A stretch of DNA of 64,000 bases, taken from contig NZ_JAQFVF010000092.1 in assembly GCF_027789125.1 (NCBI RefSeq), positions 124,001 through 188,000 of the forward strand, given 5' to 3'. Below are positions 51,433-59,408 of the stretch, piece after piece (the stretch's first letter is position 1; each line of letters begins with the position of its first letter). The notes under the pieces are model-generated. The model was given only the letters and a program-made list of their open reading frames with translations. It did not search any database and was not told where the DNA came from. Source of the stretch: Paenibacillus aestuarii. Lineage in GTDB: Bacteria; Bacillota; Bacilli; Paenibacillales; NBRC-103111. A program made the position numbers and the translations under genes.

Positions 51433-52188
51433 TTACAGCTCTGAGCGCGGCCCATATTCCATAGTCCAGATCGGAACCTGATCACCAGGGTTTTTCTCAT
51501 CGTATACATTGCCCACCCATGGTGAACCGCAGATGTGCAGATAGGCGTATGGCGTGCCATCGAACATCACCCAAGCCCCCGCATCTCTAACAGTATTTGG
51601 AAGTCCACACTGCTTGGCGTTGAAAGGCCAAAGTATCATCCAATGCGGGCCAATCGGGATCGCCGGGCTCGTTCTATCGAACGGATCCGTGTTGCTATGC
51701 TGCGTGGCACCGCACAGCATATAGATGATGCCCGGTGCTGCATTCGTTGGCCTCGGCTTCTGGGTCAAGTTGTCCATCATCCATTGCAGGCCCATGGGGT
51801 CAGCGCACATAGGAGGATTGCCGATCTGATTCTCATCACCAGGAAAGCAGATCCAATGGTTGGTGCCTTGACGCAGAATGGTCAATCTGCCGTCTGCCCC
51901 CATTTCTGCAACTGTTGCATCTTTGGTGATGTGTCGTGGGCCAGCCAGCATCGCTCTCGCAATTTTTACGCCGAGAGCTTGTTCGTGCTTTGAAATGGGA
52001 ACTGACTGCCCAGGCGGCATCATTGCGATCGCGCTGTTGCTGTAGGCGCCAGAGGCCCCTTCACTACGTTTTTCCAAACTTGAAATCTTAGCACCCTCGA
52101 GCGCTGCTTTCGCACTAACTTGATCCCGTGGCACAGCTGCCGGTGGATTTTTCCTTACTTTTGACGGAGTTGATTTTCGTTTTGCCAT
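51433..52188 (-). CDS. Conserved-looking protein of unknown function
   Basis: A 251-residue protein with a Lys/Arg/Pro-rich N-terminus (MAKRKSTPSKVRKNPPAAVP) and no signal peptide. From about residue 75 there is a folded domain with an unusual conserved-looking chain of motifs: NHWICFPGDENQIGNPPMCA, DPMGLQWMMDNL, YMLCGATQHSNTDPFD, IPIGPHWMILWPF and GTPYAYLHI. I recall similar uncharacterised proteins in other phyla, usually exported, but cannot name a family. The many Trp, His and Cys residues would suit a cofactor or metal site. GAGGAGG lies nine bases before ATG 52188. Confidence 0.7.
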   Translation of the reverse strand: MAKRKSTPSKVRKNPPAAVPRDQVSAKAALEGAKISSLEKRSEGASGAYSNSAIAMMPPGQSVPISKHEQALGVKIARAMLAGPRHITKDATVAEMGADGRLTILRQGTNHWICFPGDENQIGNPPMCADPMGLQWMMDNLTQKPRPTNAAPGIIYMLCGATQHSNTDPFDRTSPAIPIGPHWMILWPFNAKQCGLPNTVRDAGAWVMFDGTPYAYLHICGSPWVGNVYDEKNPGDQVPIWTMEYGPRSEL

Positions 52189-52308
52189 TTGCTTCTTCCT
52201 CCTCATTTATTCTGCGTACCGCTTGCATCCAAACGAGTTACTTTCAAGCGTGGAAAAGATCAATTGGTTTACAAATCATGATCGCTATAATGTATGCTGC
52301 AAGCCGTC

Positions 52309-52357
52309 AAAAAACAAACAAAGGCGCCCAAGCCGCTTGAAGCGGTCTGGACGCCTT
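52309..52357 (-). terminator. Rho-independent terminator
   Basis: AAGGCG, CCA and CCGCTT segments pair with AAGCGG, TGG and CGCCTT, a nearly continuous stem with a 1-nt loop, followed by a T-rich tract on the minus strand after the membrane-protein gene. Confidence 0.75.
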
Positions 52358-52365
52358 CATCTTGT

Positions 52366-52875
52366 TCACCCCTGCTGGGTTTGATCTTCAAAATGTACTT
52401 TATTCGTCTCGGCAAAACGCTTCAAAGGCTCAGCGATTGCGGCAACGTCGAACAGGTTCATGCGTTTGGAGTAAACCCAGCGGGTTTTGTTATCCAGCTC
52501 AATCGAAATGACACCCGTTTTATAAACAATTTGCTTAATGTTCGCCGCCTCGAGGGTCAGCTCTCTGGAGTATCCTCGCTTAGCGAGCGTAGTTTTGCCG
52601 ATTTTCAAAAACGGTCTGCGTGCAAAGAACATCAGCAGCGCCACTGCTAAATAAGCGATAATCGTGAACACGTAGGTTCCGCTTTGATCCGCCTGCGTGT
52701 ATGTAGCCAGCAGAAACACGAAGATAATGATAAACAATAACGGCAGCAGCAGACTGCGGCCTTTAAACACAAGCGGCTTGTCCCCTTCCGAGATCAGGGT
52801 TTTGCCCTGCTTCGTTCTGAGCGTGTTCGCTTTTTTCGTATTTTTACTGACCATTCGTTCCCACTTGCGTGACAT
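52366..52875 (-). CDS. Small membrane protein with PH-like C-terminal domain
   Basis: A 169-residue protein. The first 40 residues are basic and cytoplasmic, two membrane helices follow (SLLLPLLFIIIFVFLLATY and TYVFTIIAYLAVALLMFF, about 43-90), and the rest looks like a bacterial PH-type domain (FLKIGKTTLAKRGYSRELTL, KTRWVYSKRMNLFDVAAIAE). Such proteins (YcxB/DUF-type) are common and poorly characterised. GGAGGAGAAAG precedes ATG 52875. A terminator follows. Confidence 0.75.
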   Translation of the reverse strand: MSRKWERMVSKNTKKANTLRTKQGKTLISEGDKPLVFKGRSLLLPLLFIIIFVFLLATYTQADQSGTYVFTIIAYLAVALLMFFARRPFLKIGKTTLAKRGYSRELTLEAANIKQIVYKTGVISIELDNKTRWVYSKRMNLFDVAAIAEPLKRFAETNKVHFEDQTQQG

Positions 52876-53019
52876 CTTTCTCCTCCTGATTGCCTGCACC
52901 TTGTAAAGTTGTACATAGCCTAACCTTTATTTCACTGTAAAGCTTCCTATTTGTCAAGAAGCATATGAAGAGCGGCCTAGCCAGAGCAAAAAGCAGCCAG
53001 CAAGCGGGCACATCGGCCG

Positions 53020-54027
53020 TTATTTTTTCAACAATAAATACATGAAATATGGCGCCCCGATCAAAGCAACCATGATGCCGGCCGCAATGCCGTCAGGATC
53101 CACCATGTTGCGGCCGATCGTGTCCGCGAGCAGCAGCAGCCATCCCCCCAGCAAAGTCGCCAACGGCAAAAAGAGCTGATTGCGCGGGCCTACCAGCGCT
53201 TTGGCTATATGCGGCGCCATCAAGCCGATGAAAGCGATGCCTCCGGTCACTGACACCGCCGAGGCGGCCAGCGCGACCGCCGTGATCAGGAACGTCCTGC
53301 GCTCTCGCTCCAGCGAAACGCCGACGCCGATTGCCGCTGAATCGCTCAGGCCGAGCAAGTTCAGGAGCCGTGCTTTATACAGCACGAATGGGATCAGCAC
53401 GATCAGCCACGGCAGCATCGCATAAATAAACGGCCAGTCCGTCCCCCAGATGTTGCCGGCGAGCCATTTGGCGATGAAATCGACCTTGCTCCGTTCCGCC
53501 GAAGAGATGACAACGATCATGATGCCAGATAAAGCCATCGAAAAGCCGACGCCGATCAGCACAAGTCTCACAGGCTGCAACCCTGTTTTACGGCTGTAGG
53601 CCAGCACATAAATCAGAAAGGCGGTCACAATTGCCCCGGCGAACCCGACGAGCGGAATGACTAAGGCAAACGATGACACTTCAATCGGAACGTACAGGAA
53701 AAAAACAGCAATGGCCAGACCGGCCCCGGAATTAATTCCGATAATGCCTGGATCAGCCAAATCGTTGCGTGTTACCCCCTGCAGAATCGAGCCGGACAAA
53801 GCCAGCGCCATCCCTGCCAGCAGCGTGATCATAATGCGGGGCAGCCTCACGGTAAACAGCACAAAATGCTCCTTGAACGTGCCCTGACCGAACAACGTCG
53901 GCAGAAGGCGGTTATAGGACAGCGAAGCATAACCAAGCCCCATCCCGATAATAATTGTGATCAAAATGAGTGTAAACAGAAGCGCAAGCAGCATGCGCTG
54001 CCTGCGGATAATGGCCGGTTGAATCAT
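53020..54027 (-). CDS. Iron-siderophore ABC transporter permease (FecCD family)
   Basis: A 335-residue membrane subunit with about ten helices. Family blocks are VRLPRIMITLLAGMALALSG, GGIAFIGLMAPHIAKALVG (the ATPase-contact region) and LPLATLLGGWLLLLAD. It forms a heterodimeric channel with the permease encoded directly upstream, whose stop overlaps this ATG by 4 bp. No ATPase gene lies in the run, so it must be encoded elsewhere. A FhuC- or YusV-type shared ATPase is the known precedent in Bacillus. Expression should follow iron through the Fur box upstream of the binding-protein gene. Confidence 0.94.
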   Translation of the reverse strand: MIQPAIIRRQRMLLALLFTLILITIIIGMGLGYASLSYNRLLPTLFGQGTFKEHFVLFTVRLPRIMITLLAGMALALSGSILQGVTRNDLADPGIIGINSGAGLAIAVFFLYVPIEVSSFALVIPLVGFAGAIVTAFLIYVLAYSRKTGLQPVRLVLIGVGFSMALSGIMIVVISSAERSKVDFIAKWLAGNIWGTDWPFIYAMLPWLIVLIPFVLYKARLLNLLGLSDSAAIGVGVSLERERRTFLITAVALAASAVSVTGGIAFIGLMAPHIAKALVGPRNQLFLPLATLLGGWLLLLADTIGRNMVDPDGIAAGIMVALIGAPYFMYLLLKK

Positions 54028-55040
54028 GTGAATGCGCTCCTTCCCTTGCGTTCAATGAAAAGAAAGAACGGCAATCCCAGCATCGCGACAATCGCAATGA
54101 CCGGCGTCTCATAAGGCGCATTGAGCGTTCGAGCCAGCAAATCTGCTAAAAGCATGAACACAGCGCCAAGAACCGCCGACATCGGCAAAATAAAGCGGTA
54201 ATCGATGCCGACAACCGCACGAACGATATGCGGAATCAGCAGTCCGATGAAAGCCATGTTGCCGACTAGCGCGACGGATGCTCCTGCGAGCAGAATCGTC
54301 ACGATGAACAGTACAACTTTGACGAACATCGTACGCTGGCCTAAGCTGGTTGCGACTTCCTCGCTAAGACTCAAGACGGTGAGCGGCTTGGAAAACAACA
54401 GCGCGACCACGATTGCGGCCGCAATGACGGGACCGATCGCAAGGACTTGCCCCCAGGTCGTACCGATCATCCCGCCTGCCGTCCACATGGTCACGTCTTT
54501 GGAAATTTTAAAATACAAGCCAACGCCTTCGGAGACCGCGTATAAAAAAGCCGATACAGCCGACCCGGCCAGCACGATGCGCAGCGGCGAGAAGCCGCCT
54601 TTGCGCATTGCGCCCATGCCAAACACCAGTGCGGCCCCAAGCGCAGCGCCAATGAAGCAGGCGACCATGATGCCAAAATAATTCGTCCTCGGCATGAATG
54701 CGATCGTGCAAGCAAGCGCGGCATTGGCCCCGGCGGTCAATCCGAGTAATCCGGGATCAGCTAGCGGATTTCGCGTCATCCCCTGCATGATGGCTCCGGA
54801 TACGGCCAGAGCCGCCCCGACGAAAATGCCTGCAACCTCGCGCGGCATCCGGATCTCGCGGATCATCGTGATCGTATTGCCGCTTGCCGAGCGCGATGTC
54901 AACGCCATCCACACATCGTGAACCGATGTGCTTGCGGCACCCAAGATCATAGAAACGGCCACTACCCCGATGAACAGAATACAACCGGCTATGCATGTAT
55001 ACACGAATGGTATTTTTCTTCCCGTCTTTGATGCCTCCAT
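54024..55040 (-). CDS. Iron-siderophore ABC transporter permease (FecCD family), second subunit
   Basis: A 338-residue permease with about nine or ten helices, paralogous to the next gene. IREIRMPREVAGIFVGAALAVSG and GNMAFIGLLIPHIVRAVVG are the equivalent family blocks. The ATG at 55040 immediately follows the binding-protein stop (1-bp gap) with GGGTAA as the only weak ribosome site, so translation is probably coupled to the upstream gene. With its partner it imports a ferric siderophore. Confidence 0.94.
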   Translation of the reverse strand: MEASKTGRKIPFVYTCIAGCILFIGVVAVSMILGAASTSVHDVWMALTSRSASGNTITMIREIRMPREVAGIFVGAALAVSGAIMQGMTRNPLADPGLLGLTAGANAALACTIAFMPRTNYFGIMVACFIGAALGAALVFGMGAMRKGGFSPLRIVLAGSAVSAFLYAVSEGVGLYFKISKDVTMWTAGGMIGTTWGQVLAIGPVIAAAIVVALLFSKPLTVLSLSEEVATSLGQRTMFVKVVLFIVTILLAGASVALVGNMAFIGLLIPHIVRAVVGIDYRFILPMSAVLGAVFMLLADLLARTLNAPYETPVIAIVAMLGLPFFLFIERKGRSAFT

Positions 55041-55041
55041 G

Positions 55042-55980
55042 TTATTTACCCAGGAAATCTTTCTCAAATGTTTGCAACTGATAATCCAACGTCAACGGAT
55101 CGTTAAAATAAAACTCTTTAGCATTGACTTCAAAGAGATGGTTATTTTTCACCGCTGGCATATTTTTGTACGTATCGCTTTGCTGGAAAGAATTGTCGGC
55201 ATCCGGGTTTTTGCTGAAAATGAGGTAGTCACCGGCAAACTTCGGAAGCACCTCCAACGATAGAGCGTAATAGCCGTCCTTGAGCGCCATTTCCTTCACC
55301 TTTTCCGGCATCGGCAGTTTCATTTCCTGATACAAAATCTCCGTTCCCCGTCCCCAGTTATTGCCGTATACATAGAGCTGCTTATCAAAGCTTTCGATGA
55401 CCGAAACGGTTTTATCCGCTCCGATTTTCGCTTTGATATCTTCGCCGGCTTTCTGCGCACGTTTTTTGAAGTCGTCGACCCACGCCTTGGCCTCTTTCTC
55501 TTTATTGAGCGCCTTACCGATTTCGATAAACTGCGTCAAATAATCGACTTTATTGTACGTGTAGGTAATGGTCGGAGCGATTTGCTTGAGCTTGTCGATA
55601 TTTTTAAGGTCAGCAAGCCCGATGATCAGGTCCGGCTTCAGCTCGATTATTTTTTCCAAGCTTTCATCCGAAACTTCCTGCACGTTTTTCAAGGCAGACT
55701 CGAATCGCGGATTCATTTTTGACCAGGAATCGACGCCTACAAGCTTTACATTCAAGGCCATCACGCTTCCGGCGTACGCTGAAAGCACGATGACACGCTG
55801 CGGGTTGGCAGGCACTTGAATCGGCCCATTTTCAGATAGATAAGTGACCGTTCCGGATTTCGCCTCGGTTTGATCCGAACTTTCAGGCTTGGGTGAATCC
55901 GCTGTCAGCGCCGTTTGGCTGCTGCAAGCGGTAGTCGCCAGCATCAGTCCCAGCAGGATGGGTAGCCATTTTCTTTTCAT
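55042..55980 (-). CDS. Iron-siderophore-binding lipoprotein
   Basis: A 312-residue class III solute-binding protein. The signal peptide carries lipobox ATTAC with lipidated Cys19. The mature protein has PQRVIVLSAYAGSVMALNVK and LKPDLIIGLADLKNIDKLKQI, typical of the FhuD/FeuA-like helical-hinge fold that binds ferric siderophores. It is the first gene of the import operon. A perfect Fur box lies 32-46 bp upstream. The actual siderophore (bacillibactin, hydroxamate or citrate) cannot be told from sequence. Confidence 0.92.
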   Translation of the reverse strand: MKRKWLPILLGLMLATTACSSQTALTADSPKPESSDQTEAKSGTVTYLSENGPIQVPANPQRVIVLSAYAGSVMALNVKLVGVDSWSKMNPRFESALKNVQEVSDESLEKIIELKPDLIIGLADLKNIDKLKQIAPTITYTYNKVDYLTQFIEIGKALNKEKEAKAWVDDFKKRAQKAGEDIKAKIGADKTVSVIESFDKQLYVYGNNWGRGTEILYQEMKLPMPEKVKEMALKDGYYALSLEVLPKFAGDYLIFSKNPDADNSFQQSDTYKNMPAVKNNHLFEVNAKEFYFNDPLTLDYQLQTFEKDFLGK

Positions 55981-56011
55981 AGTCGATTGCTCCTTTGCCT
56001 ATGTAATTTAT

Positions 56012-56026
56012 TGATAATGATTATCA
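56012..56026. promoter_or_regulatory. Perfect 7-1-7 Fur box
   Basis: TGATAATGATTATCA is a perfect inverted repeat identical to the Bacillus Fur consensus, upstream of the siderophore-binding lipoprotein gene. Confidence 0.9.
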
Positions 56027-56117
56027 TTTGCGGTCAGTGTTAACAATAATGCAGCAAATTAACGTTTGTCAAATGATTTTTTGATTGTCAAACAGGAGAA
56101 TGTTCGGTATATTTTAT

Positions 56118-56132
56118 TAATAATGATTCTCA
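56118..56132. promoter_or_regulatory. Second Fur box, upstream of the reductase
   Basis: TAATAATGATTCTCA matches the 7-1-7 Fur consensus with two mismatches, 32 bp before the ferredoxin reductase start. Confidence 0.7.
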
Positions 56133-56163
56133 ATCTCAGTTAAATGTAAGGGGTGAAGATCGC

Positions 56164-57216
56164 TTGGAACATACGGAACTGTTTGATGTGACTGTAATTG
56201 GTGGCGGACCTGCCGGCCTTTATTCGGCTTTTTATAGTGGACTTCGGGAAATGAAAACGAAAATTATTGAATATCAGCCGCAGCTAGGCGGAAAAATTCA
56301 CGTCTACCCGGAAAAGATGATCTGGGACGTCGGCGGCCATACACCGATTCCCGGGGCTAAGCTGATCCCGCAGCTTGTTGAGCAAGGGCTCACGTTTAAT
56401 CCTGAAGTTGTATTGAATGAAAAAGTGGAGGCGATCAGCCGCAATGAAGATGGCCTTTTTGTCCTTCGCACCGCCTCCGGCGTGCACCACTATTCCAAAA
56501 CGGTAATCGTTGCCGTCGGCTCCGGCATTCTCAATCCGAAGAAGCTGCAGATTGAGGGCGCTGAGCGGTACGAAGTGTCCAATTTGAATTACACGGTCAA
56601 GTCGCTGGAGCGCTTCAAAGGAAAAACGGTCATCATCTCTGGCGGCGGCAATTCTGCCATCGACTGGGCGAATGAATTGGAGCCTGTGGCTAAGCGTGTG
56701 TACCTCACCTACCGCAAAGACCAGCTTACAGGGCATGAGGCGCAGGCGAAACAGCTGATGAATAGCTCGGTGGTTACATGTTTTAACACTTCGATTACCA
56801 AGCTCATTGCCGGGGGCGATTCCAGTTCTATCGAGCGCGTCGAGTTGACGAACCATGAGACCGGGGAAGTATCCCACCTCGCCATCGACGACGTGATCAT
56901 TAACCACGGCTACGAGCAGGACACGTCGCTGCTTCATAATAGCGATCTCACCATTGAGATTGCCAAAAATTATTACATCGCCGGGAACGCGCGCAGCGAG
57001 TCCTCCGTCGAGGGCTTGTACGCCGCCGGCGACATCCTTTTTTACGAAGGCAAAGTGAACCTTATTGCCGGCGCTTTTCAGGACGCAGCCAACGCGGTGA
57101 ATAAAGCGAAGCAATATATCCAGCCTACTGCGGAGGGATACGGCATGGTGTCCTCGCACAATGCCGTGTTCAAAGAGCGGAATCGCGAGCTCGTGAAGAA
57201 AATGTTTCAAGCTTAG
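56164..57216 (+). CDS. Ferredoxin/flavodoxin-NADP reductase type 2 (YumC/YcgT-like)
   Basis: A 350-residue FAD flavoprotein related to thioredoxin reductase but without its CxxC. FAD motif VIGGGPAGLYSAFYSG at residue 11, NADP motif ISGGGNSAIDWANEL near 157 and YAAGDILFYEGKV near 282 are intact. It transfers electrons from NADPH to ferredoxin or flavodoxin. The TTG start has GGGGTGA seven bases upstream. The Fur box just before it, and divergence from the siderophore operon, suggest iron-starvation control as for YcgT in B. subtilis. It may supply electrons to release iron from imported siderophores. Confidence 0.92.
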   Translation: MEHTELFDVTVIGGGPAGLYSAFYSGLREMKTKIIEYQPQLGGKIHVYPEKMIWDVGGHTPIPGAKLIPQLVEQGLTFNPEVVLNEKVEAISRNEDGLFVLRTASGVHHYSKTVIVAVGSGILNPKKLQIEGAERYEVSNLNYTVKSLERFKGKTVIISGGGNSAIDWANELEPVAKRVYLTYRKDQLTGHEAQAKQLMNSSVVTCFNTSITKLIAGGDSSSIERVELTNHETGEVSHLAIDDVIINHGYEQDTSLLHNSDLTIEIAKNYYIAGNARSESSVEGLYAAGDILFYEGKVNLIAGAFQDAANAVNKAKQYIQPTAEGYGMVSSHNAVFKERNRELVKKMFQA

Positions 57217-57248
57217 GGGAGCGCAACGGCATAATAAGCACTCGACAC

Positions 57249-57280
57249 AGAAGTGCAGAAGTGCTGAAGTGCTGAAGTGC
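57249..57280. repeat. Four 8-bp tandem repeats
   Basis: AGAAGTGC, AGAAGTGC, TGAAGTGC, TGAAGTGC in direct succession, followed by low-complexity CAG-rich sequence with a repeated ATAACAGCA. It lies just upstream of a truncated SDR gene. Confidence 0.8.
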
Positions 57281-57344
57281 AGCAGTATAACAGCAGAGCA
57301 GTAGACTGGCATAACAGCAAAGCAATGCTGTTGTACAGCAAGCC

Positions 57345-57710
57345 ATGAAACATATGAGCGATAAAGGCCGCATTATCAACTTCTCCACTTCCGTAGCCGG
57401 ATTGATGCTGCCAGCCTATAGTGTATATGCAGGCACCAAAGGCGCTGTAGAGCAGATCAGCCGGCAATTAGCCAAAGAGTTCAGCCCGCGAGGCATCACC
57501 ATTAATACAATTGCACCGGGACCGGTAAATACGGAACTGTTTACCGTTGGCAAAACGCCTGAGCAGATTCAGGGTATGGCGAATATGAACGCTTTCGGGC
57601 GCTTGGGTGAGCCTGATGACATTTCCAAAGTCGTCCTGTTCTTGGCAGGCCAGGAATCGCAGTGGATCACCGGACAGACCCTCCGTGTCAACGGCGGCAT
57701 GGTTTTATAG
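57345..57710 (+). pseudogene. C-terminal remnant of an SDR-family oxidoreductase
   Basis: Only 121 residues remain of a protein normally near 245. The frame begins at the strand leading to the active site (GRIINFSTSVAGLM), keeps the catalytic Ser, YAGTKGAVEQISRQ and the C-terminal VNGGMVL, but the whole NAD-binding Rossmann half (TGxxxGIG, NNAG) is missing. Nothing upstream in any frame supplies it. The junction lies in low-complexity repeats, so deletion is likely. The short ATG start (57345) has no clear ribosome site. It is followed by a bidirectional terminator. Confidence 0.8.
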
Positions 57711-57717
57711 ACATACC

Positions 57718-57766
57718 AAAAAAGAGAGCATCCTGCGTCATTGGCGCAAGGAAGGCTCTCTTTTGT
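57718..57766. terminator. Bidirectional terminator
   Basis: AAAAGAGAGC pairs with GCTCTCTTTT around an inner GCG/CGC stem, between the converging SDR remnant and diguanylate cyclase genes. Confidence 0.8.
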
Positions 57767-59202
57767 TAAACATGAAGCTGGACCAGGTTGCGCCCTCCCC
57801 GCTTGGCGCGATACAGGGCCGTATCCGCATCGCGCAGCAGCGACTCCAAAGTATCTTCGATATCCCTGAATTCGGAGGCTCCGAAGCTTGCAGTAATGAC
57901 AATGGAGCCATGACCGATATCCATCGGCTCAGCCTCCAGCGCCGTGCGAATCGCTTCCGCCAGCTCGCCTGCCAGCTCCAGCGTATACGCCGGCAGCGCG
58001 AGGACAAACTCCTCCCCGCCGTACCTGGCGAAGCGCACATCCGGCTCGATCAGCTTGCGGACGATCGATACGACGTGCACGATGGCGCGATCGCCCACGT
58101 CATGCCCATAAGTGTCATTGATGCGTTTGAAATAATCAATATCAAATAAAACAAAAGCAATGGCCGTCTGACCGTAACGCGCCTCTTCCAATAAAACTTT
58201 GCTGCGGTGAATGAAGGCGGTGCGGTTGAGCAGCTTGGTCATGCCGTCGTAGAACGCCAACTGGGTCAGCTGATTCTGCAGCCGCCTTGGCTCCGTCACA
58301 TCGATCAGCATAAGCAAGCTGCCGACGGTTTCCGGAAAGCCGCTGCCGGTTAACTGCCGCCATGCCTCATCCAGCGTCAGTCCGATCATTCCTGCCGTTA
58401 AGCCAGGAATCATGCGTGCAACCGCATCGTTAAGATCAATCAGCCGTTCGGCGGAATCGAGGACAATCGCCCCCTCCCTCATGCTCTCGAAAATTCTTTC
58501 CTTAGCAATCGGAACAATCGTCAGCATCCGAGTCGATACCATAGCCCAGATATACATCGCAGATGTCACACACAGCACGATCGGAACCGGATCAATGCCA
58601 TACGGAGTCAAGCCCATCAAATAAATGAAAGCGCCAGCCATCGGCAAAAACTGCCCAACAATAAGCGTCGTCAACTGCGGCCGGTAGTTCCTCTTCGTTT
58701 GTTCCCATTTGCGGATTAGCAGAACCATGGCGGCCAGCATGCAGCCAAACGTAAAAGACCCTTGAACGATATACCACTGCCCGATGACGATCCGGGTCAA
58801 GGGCACATCCTCGCGAAAAGTCATTGATTTATAAAATAAATGATGATAATCATTCGTTGTCAGCAAGATCATCGTGATGCACGGAATCGTAAATAAAGCG
58901 GCAATCACTTTGTGTGAAACGTTCTTTCCCAAATACTGCATAACCAAGACCAAGCCGAGGGCAGGCGCTGTCGAGATGCCCAAATATTCAATAATTGTCC
59001 AATATTTGATCTGCGCAAGCGAGCTGCTCGCCATTTCAAAAGCAACGGCAAAAATATAAACCGCCTGAGCGGCTGTATATAAAATAAACGTGCGCGCTCC
59101 GGGCACCTCGGATCTTTTCAAAAAAGCATAGACGCATAAAAAAGTAGTAAACACGCCTGAAGTGGCCATAAGCGTGATGAACATTGTGATGGATGATCCC
59201 AT
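57766..59202 (-). CDS. Membrane diguanylate cyclase (7TM sensor, PAS-like linker, GGDEF)
   Basis: A 478-residue enzyme making cyclic di-GMP. Residues 1-225 hold about seven membrane helices of the histidine-kinase N-terminal 7TM type. Then comes a short PAS-like segment (VLDSAERLIDLNDAVARMIP, about 247-266) and a GGDEF domain from about 310 with DIDYFKRIND and an intact GGEEF active site at 395-399. The RxxD inhibitory site before it is absent (IEPD), so product inhibition there is unlikely. ATG 59202 follows GGAG by eight bases. It converges on the SDR remnant. Confidence 0.93.
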   Translation of the reverse strand: MGSSITMFITLMATSGVFTTFLCVYAFLKRSEVPGARTFILYTAAQAVYIFAVAFEMASSSLAQIKYWTIIEYLGISTAPALGLVLVMQYLGKNVSHKVIAALFTIPCITMILLTTNDYHHLFYKSMTFREDVPLTRIVIGQWYIVQGSFTFGCMLAAMVLLIRKWEQTKRNYRPQLTTLIVGQFLPMAGAFIYLMGLTPYGIDPVPIVLCVTSAMYIWAMVSTRMLTIVPIAKERIFESMREGAIVLDSAERLIDLNDAVARMIPGLTAGMIGLTLDEAWRQLTGSGFPETVGSLLMLIDVTEPRRLQNQLTQLAFYDGMTKLLNRTAFIHRSKVLLEEARYGQTAIAFVLFDIDYFKRINDTYGHDVGDRAIVHVVSIVRKLIEPDVRFARYGGEEFVLALPAYTLELAGELAEAIRTALEAEPMDIGHGSIVITASFGASEFRDIEDTLESLLRDADTALYRAKRGGRNLVQLHV

Positions 59203-59300
59203 AATTAGCACTCCAAACGGTTAGTTAAGCACACGATGCCTATATAAAATAGGATAACATACCCAAAACACCCCGGCAAACATTATTCATAAATAAAGTG

Positions 59301-59329
59301 TTGCATTTTTCAACACCACTAGGTATATA
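59301..59329 (+). promoter_or_regulatory. Possible promoter of the BMP-chemoreceptor pair
   Basis: TTGCAT (59301-59306), a 17-bp spacer and TATATA (59324-59329) lie 80 bp before the BMP start. The -35 is weak. Confidence 0.4.
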
Positions 59330-59408
59330 TTACCAGTATAATTCGGGGACTCGACTACCGATATAGAAAAGGTACTTTTTACAACAATATATAGAGGTGG
59401 AGACAAAA

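Noticed and set aside
50965..51433. Minus-strand frames encoding repeated FGAKRG peptides
   Set aside because: The repeated peptides reflect a duplicated DNA segment. There are no ribosome sites, and the reading frames are not continuous across the copies.
56284..57312. Long minus-strand open frame opposite the ferredoxin reductase
   Set aside because: A shadow of the reductase gene. Arg/His-rich composition and no start signal.
59324..59393. Possible structured leader or purine riboswitch before the BMP gene, suggested by an 8-bp TATATATT/AATATATA pairing next to the ribosome site
   Set aside because: Core riboswitch residues are absent, and the 5' arm overlaps the likely -10 box, so it would not be transcribed.
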